From Camarhynchus parvulus (Eukaryota; Chordata; Aves; Passeriformes; Thraupidae): DNA of 64,000 nucleotides. The position numbers were made by a program, and so were the translations under genes. Location of the stretch: positions 14,759,235 to 14,823,234 of the forward strand of contig NC_044571.1 of the NCBI RefSeq assembly GCF_901933205.1, written 5' to 3'. How positions within the stretch are numbered: the first letter of the stretch is position 1; the number at the start of each line of letters is the position of its first letter. The notes beneath the pieces were generated by a model. That model had not been told where the DNA came from and searched no databases. It saw nothing but the letters and a program-made list of their open reading frames with translations. Positions 1 through 14,800 of the stretch are shown here, in pieces.

Positions 1-2100
1 ACATGGTAAATATGTTTATCTTGAGATTAATTAACAATATGTCTAATAATTAATATCTTCAACTTTGATCTGTTATGGAAGTAGATATGTGATTATTCAG
101 ATATTACCATAGAAGACATGTTGCATAATGAAAAGTAAAACTAGCCTGAACAGCACTATCAAAAACTCTCATGTTAGAGGGGTTTGCAGGGCTTCAGGGA
201 AATTATACCCAATTGCAGTTCATCACAAGCTCAGACCTAAAATCAGCTAAGATGTTGATTTTGTCGAGGAGAGGTTGTGAATTTTACCAGTTTGAAGATA
301 CTACAATCAGAACATGAATTGATTGGATAAGTGTTTGAGCCTCAGGGAAAGAAAAAGGGGGTTTAGATATATTCTGAGTAGTCCTCATCTCTAGACTGTT
401 GTGCATAGAGATGAGCTAAGGACAGGAAAGGACTGCTGGGATGAAATGTGATTCTGCAAGTGTTTATGTGTCTCTGTAACTTAGAGTGAAGGGGTGCTTT
501 CACAGAGTACAGGAATGTTTCCAGAATCAGCCTCCAAGCCTACCTGAGAATTCAAAGTACAGACTAGAATGCATGAAAGAAGAAATCCGTGGGAAAAGAT
601 GAAAGAGATGGTCCATTTGGTTAGAATGAAAAGATGAAATAGGTGGTCCTTCTGCAGGTTAGGAGATTGCTTCTGGAGGAAATAAAGAGATCAGAATAAA
701 GAAAAAATCTGAGACACAGGAGGAGACATACAGAGACTGGCACATTACAGAGATGTGTGTAGTATTGGTTGTGAAAGTATGAAGGAAAAATATGTTTTCA
801 TTACCATACCAATATTATTGTATAAAAAAAATCTCAAGATAGAAAGAAATTCAGATAGTGGGAATTATGGAGATAGGTTATATGTGTGATATTTTAAAGT
901 GAAATCAAAACAAGAAAATAAAAAATATCCTTTCATCTTTGCTCTGTTTAAAACAGATAATAGCAGGATGTTACACTATTTTATTGGTTTGGGTGTTTTT
1001 TATGTTCCAATTACAATATAAAACAGTCGTGCTTTATTTAAATAGAAATGAGGTCGAAATACTCTGTTAAGGTTCAGGATTTGTTTGCAGTATTTAACCT
1101 GGTTACCAAAAATACTTGCTGGAAAGGTGGGACTTTGATTCTTAAAACAAATGAAATTTGTTCTTAAGTCACTATTCACATGAAAACATAGCTAAAGCAC
1201 AAGTGTTCCTAGAAATATGCCTTTACTAGATTATTGTGCAAAAAATAATAGTTGTACATGCTTTTTCACCAGCTGTCTCACAGTGTTGATCTATGGCAAA
1301 ACAAATGATAGGTGTTTCTCATTTCCTGTCAGTTTGCAGCATTTACCCCTCTGTGTTAAGTCTGTTAGGCAAATCTCAGCTGCATTTACATCTAAGAGAG
1401 GGTCCTCCAAAGCTGTTGAATTCCAAGGAGAAATAAGTATCAAAGAAAAGCAAAGGAAATGGAGGAACTTGAGAGATGTGGCTTGAATATTATTCTAGAA
1501 TACATTTCTGTAACAATATTAGTTTCAGGCTTATGCTACCCATTTTTAGATTATAGTCTTGCTTGCATCATCTGTAAAAATTTAGAAGTTATACATGAGG
1601 AAAATCTCCTGAAGAATAGCTATTCAGCTTTAGCTCTTATGTTGGGAGCCCTTTGCAACTTTAAAAGTCTATCCATGAATTTACCTAAATTACAGGAAAT
1701 AAAGGGCTTAGTCAGTGAAGGAGGAGGCCATAAAAGGGCATAATATCAAAAAATTGTTTCAAGGTTTGAGAAATTTTTTTTTTGCTTTAAATTACCTGCA
1801 AACTCGCTATGGACACAATCCCCTATTCTACTGCAGAATGCAAAATAAATTGAATAGTTTCAGTCTAACAGGTATTGTTTCATGCCTACTGTAACCTGAA
1901 ATAAATGCACATGGTACATTAGACCTATCAACTTTGAACCCCAAAACCTGTAGGGAAGCCTTAAACCCTAAGGAAGGGAAAGAGAAAGTGCCCTTAGCAG
2001 AAGCAAGTCAAAGTGAGGTAGCAGTTTGAGACAAAGTTGTCTGTAGTTCATCATTTCATAGGCTGTTAAAGCCTGAAACATTTCTCTTTATAGAAGCTTA
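1..2100. other. Non-coding, no recognisable feature
   Basis: AT-rich sequence with only short chance frames, including overlapping ones of 89 and 94 codons at 1217-1743 that have no splice-site framing and match nothing I know. It is upstream of SMPX, either intergenic or in its first intron. Confidence 0.6.
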
Positions 2101-2215
2101 GATTGGGTTGGGTTAGGAGGGGCCTTAAAACCATCTAGTTCCAGTCCCCCACCATGGGCAGGCACAGCTCCCCCTACTCCACGTTGCTCAGGGCCCCATC
2201 CAGGCTGGATTAATC
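2101..2215 (-). mobile_element. CR1 LINE 3'-end fragment
   Basis: Read on the minus strand this matches the familiar CR1 3' region: on the plus strand a GGTTGGGTTAGGAGGGGCCTT-like segment is followed by CCATCTAGTTCCAGTCCCCC, CCATGGGCAGGCACAGCTCC, and a TTGCTCAGGGCCCCATCCAG segment. It is an old, short, 5'-truncated fragment without coding capacity. The terminal ATTCTATGAT repeat is missing. Confidence 0.75.
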
Positions 2216-5200
2216 TGTGCATATGTGATACTTGGCTGTTCTGAACAATAGGAATGTCTTGCAAAGGATGAACCAGTTAGGATATCCCCAGAACTGTTCA
2301 CCTGGACTCACAGATGGCTGAAGCAGCTCCCAAATTGCTTCATCATGCAGCACAGCACTCAGTTAAACCAGCACTGGCTTTGTTCTACCTCAAGAACAGA
2401 GGGGGAGCAGCTTTGTGATTACATAGCACTGCACACAGTGGATAAACTAATTTTAACTGGTGTCCCAGTACTACAAATCCACTCTGCCTCTTGTCAGCCA
2501 GAGCACCTGTGAACCATCCATGACAAAACTGTGGGTTTGCCTTACACAGACCCCTTTGTGTTAGGAGCCTAAGCTAAGAGCATTTCCTTTCTTACTAATA
2601 AAGATAAATAGTTTGAGAGTTGGCTGCAATAAAACAGGGAACATCTTCATGGGTACTCTAGTCAGAGTATAGTCAGTACCTCACCAGGAGCTGGTGAGCA
2701 CAGGAAACACAGAGCAGCCTGTAGTTCTCAAAAGTAATTGCCAAGACAAACGATTTCAAGCATCACATTTAGCTCCAGATCTTGAGAACTGAACTGTACT
2801 TTAAAGAGCTGTGTTGTGCAGTCACAGGAGATGGCGTGAAACAGCGTAGCATAGTTTCTTTTTCCAGGCTTTTTTCTAATCCTTGTATAGAAGATACTGC
2901 CTGTCTACAACTCTAATTCATGTGCGTGTAAAGTAAAATGTGAAGATTTTCTAAACTACTTTGTGTAATTTCCACTTTTTGATCCTAGAGATTTGATATT
3001 GTATTTGAAAACATCATTGCCCAGTGGAGCAGCTGGAGGACTTGTCTTTCTGTGCCAACACTGAATTCTTTTGGCAATTTCTCTCTGAACATTGCAATAT
3101 TTGTATGGCAGGAGGCCACAGATAATTGAAAATGTTTCTGTACCAGATTTGATTCAATAAAATTAGGGTTAAATAGAGATCATGTTTGACTACTTCATAG
3201 ATAGGTATGACTAGTAGATTTATTCATATCTTCACCATGGAAAGCAATCATTCTTAATGGCTCTAGTTTTTCAGAACATTGGAGGTGTGACAAGGTAAGG
3301 ATTTTTTCCTTATAACTCTTGAGAACTAAGCTTAGTGTCCTGATATTGATTCAAACTTTAAAAATCTTCATACCGACGATTTAACTGTTTTCATCTTTTA
3401 TTTTCTGTCCAACAGGTACAAACCAAAGATAGCAACTGATAAATCACATATAATTCAGCAGGTTGGTGCAGTTGTACTTGAGTTTGGTAACTTTTTATCT
3501 AAAGGCATTAATTTATTTATACTGTCCTCGAAATTCTGTTTCCTCCAGCCCATTTCCTCATCTTACTTGTTCTGGGTGCATCTTTCTACCAGATAGATTT
3601 TTAATGTCTCAAATATGTATTTCTTTCCTCTCAACATGCCATTCAGATGAGAAATCAGGAGAATTTAGTCATTGTTCTCTTTGTTGGACTGTAGATGATT
3701 GCGCTCACAGAGGGACCATAGCTGCAATTGTTTGTCATGATTTATCACAACAGATAAATAAGGTACTTTCTGTGGTGCTGAGCCCCGAGTCCTCTGGTAC
3801 ACCTGTACCTAGTTCTCGTATATATCTCTGTACTGAGTCAACAGCAAAATTCCCTGTTGCAGTCAGGGAAGGTCTTAATCTGAGGTCAAGATGTAATAGT
3901 GCACAGCTGATATGATCAGCTGATGGGGATGGGCATCATCAAATACTTGTTTGATGGGATTGAAAAAAAAAGTACATGCTTACTTGAATCATCCTGATTT
4001 GTGAAAACAATTAGTAGTCTCCCTGTTGAAAGTTTCAACAGTGATTTAGTCAGTTCCTGTTTTGTCAAAATTGCTTGCTGAGAACAGTATCTGATGGTGC
4101 AGTGTCATGTTTTTTGTTTCTTTTCCAAATAATTCTGAATCATTATAGTAGACAGGATGTTTACAAAAATCAGCATGTAATTTAAATTTCATATTCAAAA
4201 TCTGACATTAGCCTTGCTCTTTCTTATGCTATCAGCTTTGCCAGATATACTGGTTAAAATTTACCAGGGGAAAAGTGGAAAAAAAAAATTGTTGCTTGTA
4301 CATCATCATTATCATCGTCTTTTGGTTACTGAAAACATTTGGATAACTAGAAATTTTACACAATACCGAGCAACAGAGGACATGGCTTTTGGGTAATAGT
4401 GGTCAAAGCTATGATGTTCTAGAATTTGTATGGATTGTATTCATAAGGTAGTTTTTAGAACTTAATACAAATTGGTAGATGATGCTAACAACACTATTAA
4501 TGATGCTGTAACTCTGGAATTCAGAACAAGGTCATGGCGAGCCTTTAATGAGATCTGCTCCTTAATACAAGACTAATTATTTCTCTATGGAACAGTCTGT
4601 GATAATAATCATCATGCTTTTCTATGGAAAAGAAAGAGAGTGCAGGAGTTGAATTAATATTTAGTAGCCCAGAAATGCCACAGAAACAAAATCAGCTAAT
4701 TTAGATATGTTTTGTATTGATTTCTTGCCTGCTAGATAACAGCAAACATTTTTGCATGCTATTTTATGTCATTCATTATTTAAATAATTTGATGTTATTG
4801 TTGTTGGCATAACTATACAAGTAGAAACTCAAGACCAAGTGCTTGATTTTTGTCTTGATATTAAGAAATAGAGATTGGGCGAAATGGGAAGACATATACA
4901 ACCAGTAGATGATGCTTCCTCAAACAATATTTTTTCTGACAAAATCATTGAGGTTTGATACTCTTTCTGCAATCTATGATTCAAAGTTACTTTCTGTTAA
5001 AATCAAGCATAGGAATCGTTTGTGATGCCTGGTAAAATTGATAGTTCCACATATTTTAAATTTCTGTAATTCTGTCTGACCACATGTGACTGGGTACCAT
5101 TGCTAAAAGTCTCTGCCTTCAATCAAGTCTATGTCCCAAGTCATTATTACATGGATGTATCTTTACTAAGGGGAAAGAGCCCAAAAATACAAATAAAACC

Positions 5201-8200
5201 TGAGTGACTTACAAAATGGATGGTGAATCTGGGTGTTTTTTCAGAATCCTCTGCATAAGTCCTCTGATAAATCTGTCTCATAGCAGGTTTCTTATTTTTA
5301 CATCTTGGCCAGTAATTTTGGTGTGTTGACTGAGGAGAATAGTTATACTAGTTATACTGCAACTTTAGTTTGCATATTCTTCATAAAAAAATTCAAGTGA
5401 ACATAAAGATAGGAATTAATTAAACAAATACATAATATCATGGGCCCACTATTCTTCCCTGATAATAAACTGTAATTTATGGAGGTAAGATTAAGACAGA
5501 GAAGCCAAGTTTGCATTTCTAAAGATCTATTATATTTTGCTACTACATGGTAATTTGAAGCAAAACTCCAGAAATGTATTTCTTAACTTTTTACTTTGAA
5601 GAGGTCTTATTTCAAGTGAGCTGAGGTTGGGACTTCTTATGTGTGGACTTGCATTTTCAACTGTATTACACTGTTTGCGTTACACTGAAACATTGTGGAC
5701 TACAATAGAAAAATAAGTTCTTTTGGCACGCTCAGGAAGTTTTATCTATGCTCATGAGGTTTCTCAAAAAGCAAAACATTTACGTAAATGTATTAAGTAG
5801 CGACAGCTTTAAAAAACAGTTCTGACATTATGCAGTGAAATATCTCAGTGGAGAAGTAAGACACATACACATTTCTGTTAACCATCAGCTTCACTTTCAA
5901 AACTAGTAAGTTGTGCCAGGAAGCATATTAATTAGACAAGCTTCTAGCAATGCCACAAAAGTCTATTTTTAACTATATTGGGATTTTACACTTCAAATAA
6001 ATGCATTTCTACTATATCTTTTGGATCTCTATACACAAGACATAATAATTTTATGCCATGTGTGTCAATGTACAGGGCCCTAACTTGCCAGACACTGAAT
6101 CCATTATGTGAAATGCACATATGCCTCCTTATTTACTTACTAATTCCTCTGCTGCATGCATTTACCAGATGACTCTGCAAGTCATGGGGCTGTGCATCCC
6201 AGAAGTTATTCAAAGGCAATGGTATGCTGCAAAATAATGCTGAGTGACTATTTTCCCCTTCAAAATCTACTCAGATCTGCATTTTTTGATATTTAGTGAT
6301 AAGATTTAAGTTTACTCCTTTTATCCTCACAATTTAATACAATTCAGGTGTAGTGATAGTGGGTGTTGGGTAGGTGACAGACTTTTCTTGTTTACACATC
6401 ACTAAGACTACTAAATTACTTGTCACTGCTATGAAAATTTGTTGAAGAGAATAGTGTAGAGCTGATATTTCTTAGGCATATTTGCAAGATGAAGAGATTA
6501 TAAGATCTAAACAATGGCCTACCTTGGCTTAATTAATGACACATGAAAGAAAGAACTGTGTATTCAAGACCTAGTTTGTAATATTACTATTGTAATATAA
6601 ATTGAAATAAGTTAATGTACAGGACCATATTACAAACATATATTGCCTCTTCCATTGCCTTCTGGTACTTTTGTTGTAAATATGAACCTTCAGAAGAGGT
6701 ATGTAAAGTCTGGCTTTGTTTTAATGTGGTCTCAACCACCTGGGAGGCAGGGCTTTCAACTGACTGCAGACTGCTCTGTTCTAGCCAAGGAAAGCTTTGT
6801 GAGCCCTCTTGGGAACTCCACCATGTTCAAGTGCAGTAGTTCTCTCCTGCCTCAGAATCTTTGGCAACAGGCATAATCTGCCTGTCTGAGGAATGGAGGT
6901 CTCCTTGGATTGAGCTGATGGCTGTGTGTACATCCATCAGTCCTGACCTGCACAAATGCGTGTCCTGGTTGTGTGGCTGTTTCTGTGTCATCCTTCTTCT
7001 CGCGGCTGCTTGGGAAGGGGGTGGCTGTAGGTAGTCAGCAATCTCCCAGAGCAAGTCATCAGCTTTATCAGCTTCCAGATGACAACATTTTTGGGAAAGA
7101 GGGCAGTGGAGAGTGAGTCACAGGTTTAATGAAGCAGCTTGCTTGGTAACCTTCCTATTTCAGGTACTTGAAATTAAAGGGGTCATTGGTCAAATGAGTT
7201 ACACTCAAGGGAGGTCCTTGACAGTTATTGCCCATAATGACACTGCTCTTGTCACCCTTACTGCTTGTGGTCCAGTGGAGATCAGGTGCAGCAGCGGAGT
7301 GAGGAAGAGGGAAGTTCATTCTTGAGAAGATGCACAGATGACAGGAATTTGCACTTCTGCAAGTGGAAAGGATATGCCCCACGCACGACTTGTTGTGAGA
7401 GCTCCATCAGTAGCCCTCACTAAGACAATACTCCAGCCAGCATGAGCATAGTTATGTAATGTTTTACTTCCTTCATGAGCTATAAAAACTCTCTCTCTCT
7501 CACACACACTCCTCCTTTGGCTATTCTTCATGCCCACGCCCGCAGGCTCAGCAGCTGGTCACTATGGCCTCACAGGCTCAGGAGCCCTCCCTGGTGAGCA
7601 GGGCTGTCCTGCAGGGGGGAAGGCTCTGCTGACACCCCAGGGCAGCTGCTGGGTGAGTTTGCTCCCAAAGCAGCAGCAATATGGTCACGTTGGTGTGTCA
7701 TTCACCTCCCCTAGATAGTTCCTCTGAGGTGACTTCTTCATAATTATGTCTCCATAATTATTTCCTTCTCTGGTGTAGCGTAGGGAGGCACATACTGCCC
7801 CAAATGCCATGGGAGGAGTTCTGTGTTACCTGCTACTGCTGTATGCCTGGCACTTGGGAAAAGCCTGGAATGACAGGGGGAGGGAGGGCAGAAAAAGGAC
7901 CTAAAGGTGTGTTCCTTCAACACCTCCTGCTTGACAGTTGAGCCCTGCTTTTACCATGGTCAAGTGTCACAGGGGACCAAGTTACAGGGTGAATCAAATT
8001 CTATATTTAGGAAGAACAACTGGAAGCTATGACAGGAATTCCCTTTTACACTTTGCTTCTCTGCCGAGTCCCACTCCAGCCTGGAGCAGCACTCAGTGCC
8101 GTCCAGGCTGAAAGCATCGGAGCTATTTCAGACACATTAAAAGGGCCACAGTCAATACCTCAGCTGGTAGAAGAAGGTACCTCTTTCAGCATCAAAAGGA

Positions 8201-11200
8201 GGTGTGCCTACTCACTTGACGGTTTGGAACTTTTTTTATATAAGTAAATAAGTTAGCTACTCTTGAATGGGTCAATTAAAATCTTGAAAGACCCTCATGA
8301 AAACTCTTTAGGAATTGCTGTGACTTTACTACAATAGCTGTGGTTTTCTGCCTATTTTAATGTCTCATGCAGTGTATCAGAGTATTCAGAGCAGATCGCT
8401 TTTACTTCATAGTCTGTGGGGATCTAAAAATTTAAAATAAAAGTCACTTGAATACCTCATGACTCATAAGAAGTGTGTATGAGTTTGAATATTGTAGTAC
8501 ATAGGCAGAAGGCTATTGTTTTCTGTATGTTTATCATCGTTAGTGAAATATTACATTATGGTTTTGATATAAGAGAGGTTTCTTTCACTAAGCTTAACAG
8601 GCAGCTGTAACACAGATTACTGTGTATGTGTTATGGAAAATGTGACCACTTTTGCCTAGAGCTTGTAGTAAGTTTTTGTGTAACAGGCTGAAAGCTGCAG
8701 AGTAGGGGTTTCTCTCCTTTCATTGTACTGCTTGGGTCTCACAGTCATGTAGTTCCTGTCAAAGTCTTTTAATAAGATAATACACTGCAGTTCTGTCTCC
8801 AGAATGCCCGTTGTGCTTGATGCTGTGCATGCAGTGGGGGGAGAGGACAGCTTCCAGCTGGGGTAGGGGGAGGGCTCTTGCTGTTGTCTCTGTGCTACTG
8901 TACATCTCTTGTGTGCATTACAAAAGATGGCATTATGATATCTCATAGTATTTAAAGCAAACTGAATAAATCAGCATATTATCTTGCTGCAGCTCTGTCA
9001 GAAATTATTTTCAGCAGAGAGACAGAAGATAGGTTCCTTTGTTTTACAAAGTTTTGCTTCAAAACACTCATTTATTCCCCTGCAGTAGTCCTGTATTTCA
9101 CAAGTAGTCCTGCTCGTGAGTACTTTCACTGCAAAGCGAGGGAATTTGCAAGGGAAGGTTGCCATAAACCAGCTCCAAATTGAACTAATGCTGCCACTGC
9201 TTTCTAAGTTTGGCTCAGCATGCAACCCATAAAAGGTAAAAGGTAAGGTGTGGGGAGGCCAAAAAGACACCAGGGAATACAGGCTGCGTGTCTGCATTTC
9301 TCTGCCTGCCAGAGATGTGAAATCCTGCTGTGGAAATGAGGGTGAAGTGGGATTTTTTCAAGTTTGCAGAGCTGATTGGAATACCAGAAATAACTTAATA
9401 CAATCAGTGCAGCACTCTTGACTCTCTCTCTGAGACACATGGTGAAAGAACAAAGGAATTGATAAAAATTAACTTATCACTTCTGTAATGGATGCTTCTG
9501 TAATCTAAGGTTTATTTTCCTGTGATTGATGGTCAGTATTGCTCTGTAAGGAAATTCAGGGAAGGGAGGGAAGGGGAAAGAGCCAGAGATCTATTTTTAC
9601 TCAGTAGTGTGCTGTTGTCCTGATTTCTCTGGCGGTAATGAGGACAGCACGGTCTGCTAGGAAAATCACCTCCTCCAAAAGCAGTCCTACACAATTGTAT
9701 CATGCATCCCTCTTTAGGCACCGGTGTCTGATTGCAGTAAGTTCCAACACTGACTGCTTGTGAACCCAGAGCACCTCGCTGAGGAGCAGTAATGCTGGGC
9801 TTGTTTCAGAGCTGAGGTTCAGAGTAAATCCTTGCCATTTCTCTCTAAGTGGCCCAAGAGGTGTGTATGGGTGTTTTTGCAATGTACAGGCATGCAAGAT
9901 GAAGTACATCTTAGCAAGAATTTCTTTGTGACAGTGTTTGGGAAGTAGTTCCACTGTGCTTCAAAATGTTTAATGTTATTTAAACATTTTTAAATGTGCT
10001 TTTGTTTCCATTTTTCATTCTGATTAGAAAGATGAGAATTTGATTAAAAAATTAATTAAACATTCTGTATTATGACTCCTATCTTCCCAGTCAGTTGGGG
10101 AATTGTTTTGTGTTTATTTTGGAACACAGTCACTGATCAATGGAACAGTTATTTATACACCTAATAAAGATTTTCAAAAATAAAGGAGATAGAGTGTAAT
10201 AAATCCTTTTGTGTTTTTGAAATGTGTTTGAATTTTGTCACGAATGTCAGTGGCTGAGATTGCATCCCCTACAGTGAATTCTAAAGTTTTTAAAACTCCC
10301 TCTCATTTGAAGATTGTATATATAAAACCACAATATAAAGCTCATTAAAAGAATGCTGGTTTTATTTTGCACAGTGGGATTTTTTCTGCTTTATTAATTT
10401 AGTGAAAGCAATTTAAACCCGAACAATTTGTCAACATGACTGACCTCTGACTGAATGCTGTGTTGGTTTGGACACCACTTTTTGCAGCTGAGAGTGTGAC
10501 CAGAGGGGGACCTCTAATGGCAGGTCATGTGTATTTTTAATTCTGCTCAGCATCGTACACAGATTTAAAAGTGATGTGAGAATATGCAGGAGGAAGTCTT
10601 CTAGTCAGTCCCAGCAAAACAATTTCAGGGTGATATTGCTGATATTCCAACTTGAAGCCAACCTACAACTTATCTGTATGGTTTTTTGGGGACTGCCTCA
10701 TGTAGCAGTTATAGTCTTTGAGGTACCCAAGTCTTCACACACTTTTAATTTCTCAGTGTATTTCTGCTGTTCACTCCTATGTCATTTATTTCTGTTCTCA
10801 TTCTTCCCCTTCCTGTCTAAGATTAAATACAGTATCAAAAATGTGCAGTAGTTCAGTGGTGATCAGTGACTTTTCTGGTGAATTAATTTCTCAGCTTTTA
10901 GAATTGCTGCCTTACTTTATATTGTAATAGTTATATAACAAGACTTTGATGAAAGTCTAGTCCAGTAAAAATGTAATTTCTCAGTGAGAGAATGAAAGGC
11001 TGAGATAGTGTTTCAAATAATCTGCTAATAAAATTTCTTCCATTTTACTTTGGTGTATTTCCCTTTGCTACTGTATATTAATAGTGTATCAGTCTGTATT
11101 TCTCCACCTGCATAAAATTATATGGAAAAATATGTTCTTTTTGATCTTATTGCTAAAGAAAATTGATGAATCTATATGATCTAAAACTTTGAAGGGAGGC

Positions 11201-11748
11201 TACTTTGTGCTCTAGCAATTGTCAAGAAGAACTTTTCTGCTTGACCATCTTGATAACTTTCAGTCCACAGGGATTAAAGTTTTGCAAGGATTGAGTCAGA
11301 AAATGGTTATGTTTACATTTATCAATATTTTCTAACAAGTTATGTTTTATTTGAGAGAAGGCTTAAACTGAAAGTTCTAATAATTCCCACATACATACTG
11401 TGACTGGGCTAATCATACACTGTTTATCCTCAAAAGCTTCCTTTAATTCTTACTCATTTTACAGTGCTGTTAAGGTTTGAGAGATTCTTTATCTCTACTC
11501 ATTATTGTTTTTAATGTGAAAGAGATAGCTTCATTTGTGGCTATGAAAGATTAATTGGTGAAGCTCAGGTGTTCTGTCTCCTCCTGATATCAGAAGGAAT
11601 AACTAAGCAGCTTGGAAACTGAGATGGAAACAGGAGCTGGGCAGATGAAATGGATGCCTGTCAAGAGCCAGCATGGGTTAAGTTCTAGCTTATCTTCCAC
11701 AGCTATCAGAATGTCAGAGCCTGTAACACTTTCCAATTTTGCTTGCAG
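2216..11748. other. Upstream non-coding region; SMPX exon 1 and promoter not located
   Basis: This holds no exon I can support. A 150-codon frame at 3463-3915 has no recognisable domain. A TATAAAAAC at 7481 followed by a short CT/CA repeat (about 7490-7508), and a sequence matching the MEF2 consensus (CTATTTTTAA, at about 5963), are present but neither is tied to a first exon. The non-coding SMPX exon 1 may lie here or upstream of the window. Confidence 0.5.
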
Positions 11749-11808
11749 GGATAAGCCTCTGTCGTAAAAATGTCAAAACAACCTGCATCACATGTCAAAG
11801 CCATTCAG
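11749..11808 (+). CDS. SMPX: SMPX exon 2: end of 5' UTR plus first 13 codons
   Basis: A pyrimidine-rich acceptor ending GCTTGCAG at 11748 precedes the exon, and donor CAG|GTAAGA follows at 11808. Coding starts at ATG 11770 and gives [13 protein letters not shown], clearly related to the human N-terminus. The 21 nt before the ATG are 5' UTR. Because the exon starts with an acceptor, at least one upstream non-coding exon must exist. The context AAAATGT has the favourable purine at -3. Confidence 0.92.
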
Positions 11809-14800
11809 GTAAGAGATAGCATTTATGTTTTTAATATAATAAAATAATAAATATCATTGCTTGGCAGACTGCATTTTTACTCAGACAAAGCACCATAGGA
11901 GTGCTAGCTGGGGTTATTCTGTTAAAGTGAAAAGCTTAGATATGAAAGCACTGAAAAAGCATGACCTGGAGATCATCTTTTGATCTGAGCTGATAAAAAA
12001 ACTGGATCAGATAGGTTCATTAATCACTTGTTTGCATGGTCTTTGCAGTGTTAGGTTATGCCTATTGGAGGATCATCTAAGCAAAATATGGTAATGCATC
12101 TGCATAACTGTTAAGTAAAAATAATTCCTGCAACCATTAGATTTTTCACAAAGCCAATATAATGCTGGGAGAATTATAGGCTAAAAAGATAGCATGGGTG
12201 TTGAGAAGTTTTTAATGTCTCCATTCTTAAGGAGGAAAACCTTCAAGTTCAAATAATTGTTTAAGAAGCATTTTATTTAAGAGCCAAAGGAAAATGAGAG
12301 AAACATAGATCTTTTAATTTGAAATATTTTTGTTTGCCACATAACCTCTTCAATGATATAGTGAAGGATGATGGAGTTGATTGTTGCATACTTGTAAAAG
12401 AAACAGCTGGAGATTATCCCAACATCATCATGAAGTAAGGAAGAATGTGTTCATGGAGAACGTGTTTAGTTCATGTTATCAATGGTTCATGTCAAAAGGC
12501 CAGAATATCTTCTGAACTGAAGAAGCTTACAGAAATATCATGTATTTTGTAAAATGCACTTCCAATGAAATTTTACTATGAGTTCAAGTTGCCTTACCTA
12601 AGAAACAGAAAATGGAATTTCTGAAGTCTTCTTTGTTCTCTGTTTTCTTGAGATAATACTAATGCAATGGATTGGAGCATCAAAATTAATTAGCAACATA
12701 CTGAAGCGGCTAGGCAACATACTGAAGATGCAAGGCGCTGTGAAAATGCATATTCTCTTTATCATCATCATCAATTTTACCGAAACAGGCATGCAAAATA
12801 CTGTACACTAATTCTGTTGAAATTAGAAAAAAAATTGCTATTTTGCCAGACTTTTGATTTCACTCAGTTCAAATTTAAATCCCTCTTTTACAGTGACTAC
12901 AGAAATGTTTGTAGGATGAATGAAAAATATGGATCTTTAATAGCTGAAAAGTATTTATTTACATTTTTCATTTAAACTCCACAGGTACATACAAACATTT
13001 CTAAGGAATTAATTGATTTACATTTTTTTTCTTAGAGATGTAATGATAGGCTGCATTTTATTTCTAGGATGGCTTCCAACTTCTACATATAAACAATGCT
13101 TCTAGGTTGTTCATTTAAAAATGGATTAAATTTAAGCACTAAGTGTTATATTTTAAGAAACTTTAATTTTTTGCAAAGGTAATTTGAATAATGAGAAAAA
13201 TTTAAAATATCTCTATTAAGCATTGGGTCAAAGGTGGTTCTAGTAGGGAGACTTGCACCTGAATTGATGCTTGTTACACTTTGAGCAGTCTAAGAACTAT
13301 GACTCAAAATGTCACATTACTTTTATACATTATGATTCATATCTTATGATCCTTTGCTATTGTGTGCTGGTATAATAGGACTGACGTGCCCTGGGGAATG
13401 TGCATCATGCTGCAGCAAAGGGAATGTAATGGCACCTCACTAACTGAAGTATTTCGTGGTGTTCTGTCTCTGAAATGGCTTATTTCTGATTGTACTAGAT
13501 ATATACAAAAATGTTCACTTCCCAATAGCTACTAAATACAGATGTGTGAGAGTTAAAGGCAGCAACTGATTCCCAAGAGTAGTTTGGGGCAATAGAGGAC
13601 CAAAGGATATTAATTTCTGGAAACAATTGCTGACCTCGCCTTCTCACTGTGTTGAAGGCTGTGAACAGCTCTGACTAAAAATTATTCTATCTTGAAACAC
13701 TCTTGGCTTTGCCCAGAGGTAAGGATGAGGAGGTTTCTAGGGTTTTTTGTTGTTGTTCGTTTGTTTCTGGATTTCATTCCATTTCCTTCCTTCCTTCCTT
13801 CCTTCCTTCCTTCCTTCCTTCCTTCCTTCCTTCCTTCCTTCCTTCCTTCCTTCCTTCCTTCCTTCCTTCCTTCCTTCCTTCCTTCCTTCCTTCCTTCCTT
13901 CCTTCCTTCCTTCCTTCCTTCCTTCCTTCCTTCCTTCCTTTTTAAAATTAAATACATTCATACAAAAATTTCTTTCCAGATTACTCAGTCATCCATCTGG
14001 ACAGTCAGGAATGGCTGTGATGTTGTGAAGGACTTATCCATAACAGTCCTAAACTCATGCACAGCTGCAGCAGCTGTATCCTAACCTTAATACCCTCTCT
14101 CTAATAAACAGAAAGAAGAAAAGACAAAAAAAAAATCGCAAAGTACCAGTTCCATTGAGTCAATCCAGCAGTGTATTAGTATGTCATTTGTACAGGTATT
14201 TTTCCTTTGGTCTGTTCAGAAGGAGCCTGCTAGAGTACATCAGTGCACACACCTACCCAGTCATTGCAAAAACTGCATGGCACTAAATATGATAGGCCTT
14301 TTAAACAAAGGAAAAGGCAAACTCAGTCGTTTTCATAATTAGTATGGTTAAACATAACAATCACACCTAGAAAGTCTGTCTAAAGCACTTATCATTTAGG
14401 ATTTCCAGAGTCTAGAACAGAAAATTTCCTTTTTAGCATTTTACTGGATGGAGATCCTCTAGGGTCATAGCTCCATCTCAACACACAGGTGACAAAAGTC
14501 TTGAAACACATTTTTAAAACAAAATTGTCTTTTTGTTAAACGACAAAAGTTGTTAGGCAACACAGCACAAGTCCTTGTAGAGCTATGCTGGTGTACAGAA
14601 TTTGGCCCACCCATTACACAGCTGCTCATCTGCAAGAGAGAATCAGCTCTGGATTAAGAGAGATTTACAGCTCAGGACTTTGGTACCTATGGTCAGGAAT
14701 TGTTTGGAAATGTCATATTTGCATTTCATACTGGAAATATTTTAATTTACAGTATGTATTATCAGATCCAAACTGTTTTTAACTATATCTTAAAGGATGT

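Noticed and set aside
3463..3915. 150-codon plus-strand frame
   Set aside because: No recognisable domain, no splice framing or promoter, composition like its surroundings; a chance frame.
13682..14084. Frames encoding long Pro-Ser-Phe-Leu or Lys-Glu-Gly-Arg repeats
   Set aside because: Pure translation of the TTCC microsatellite.
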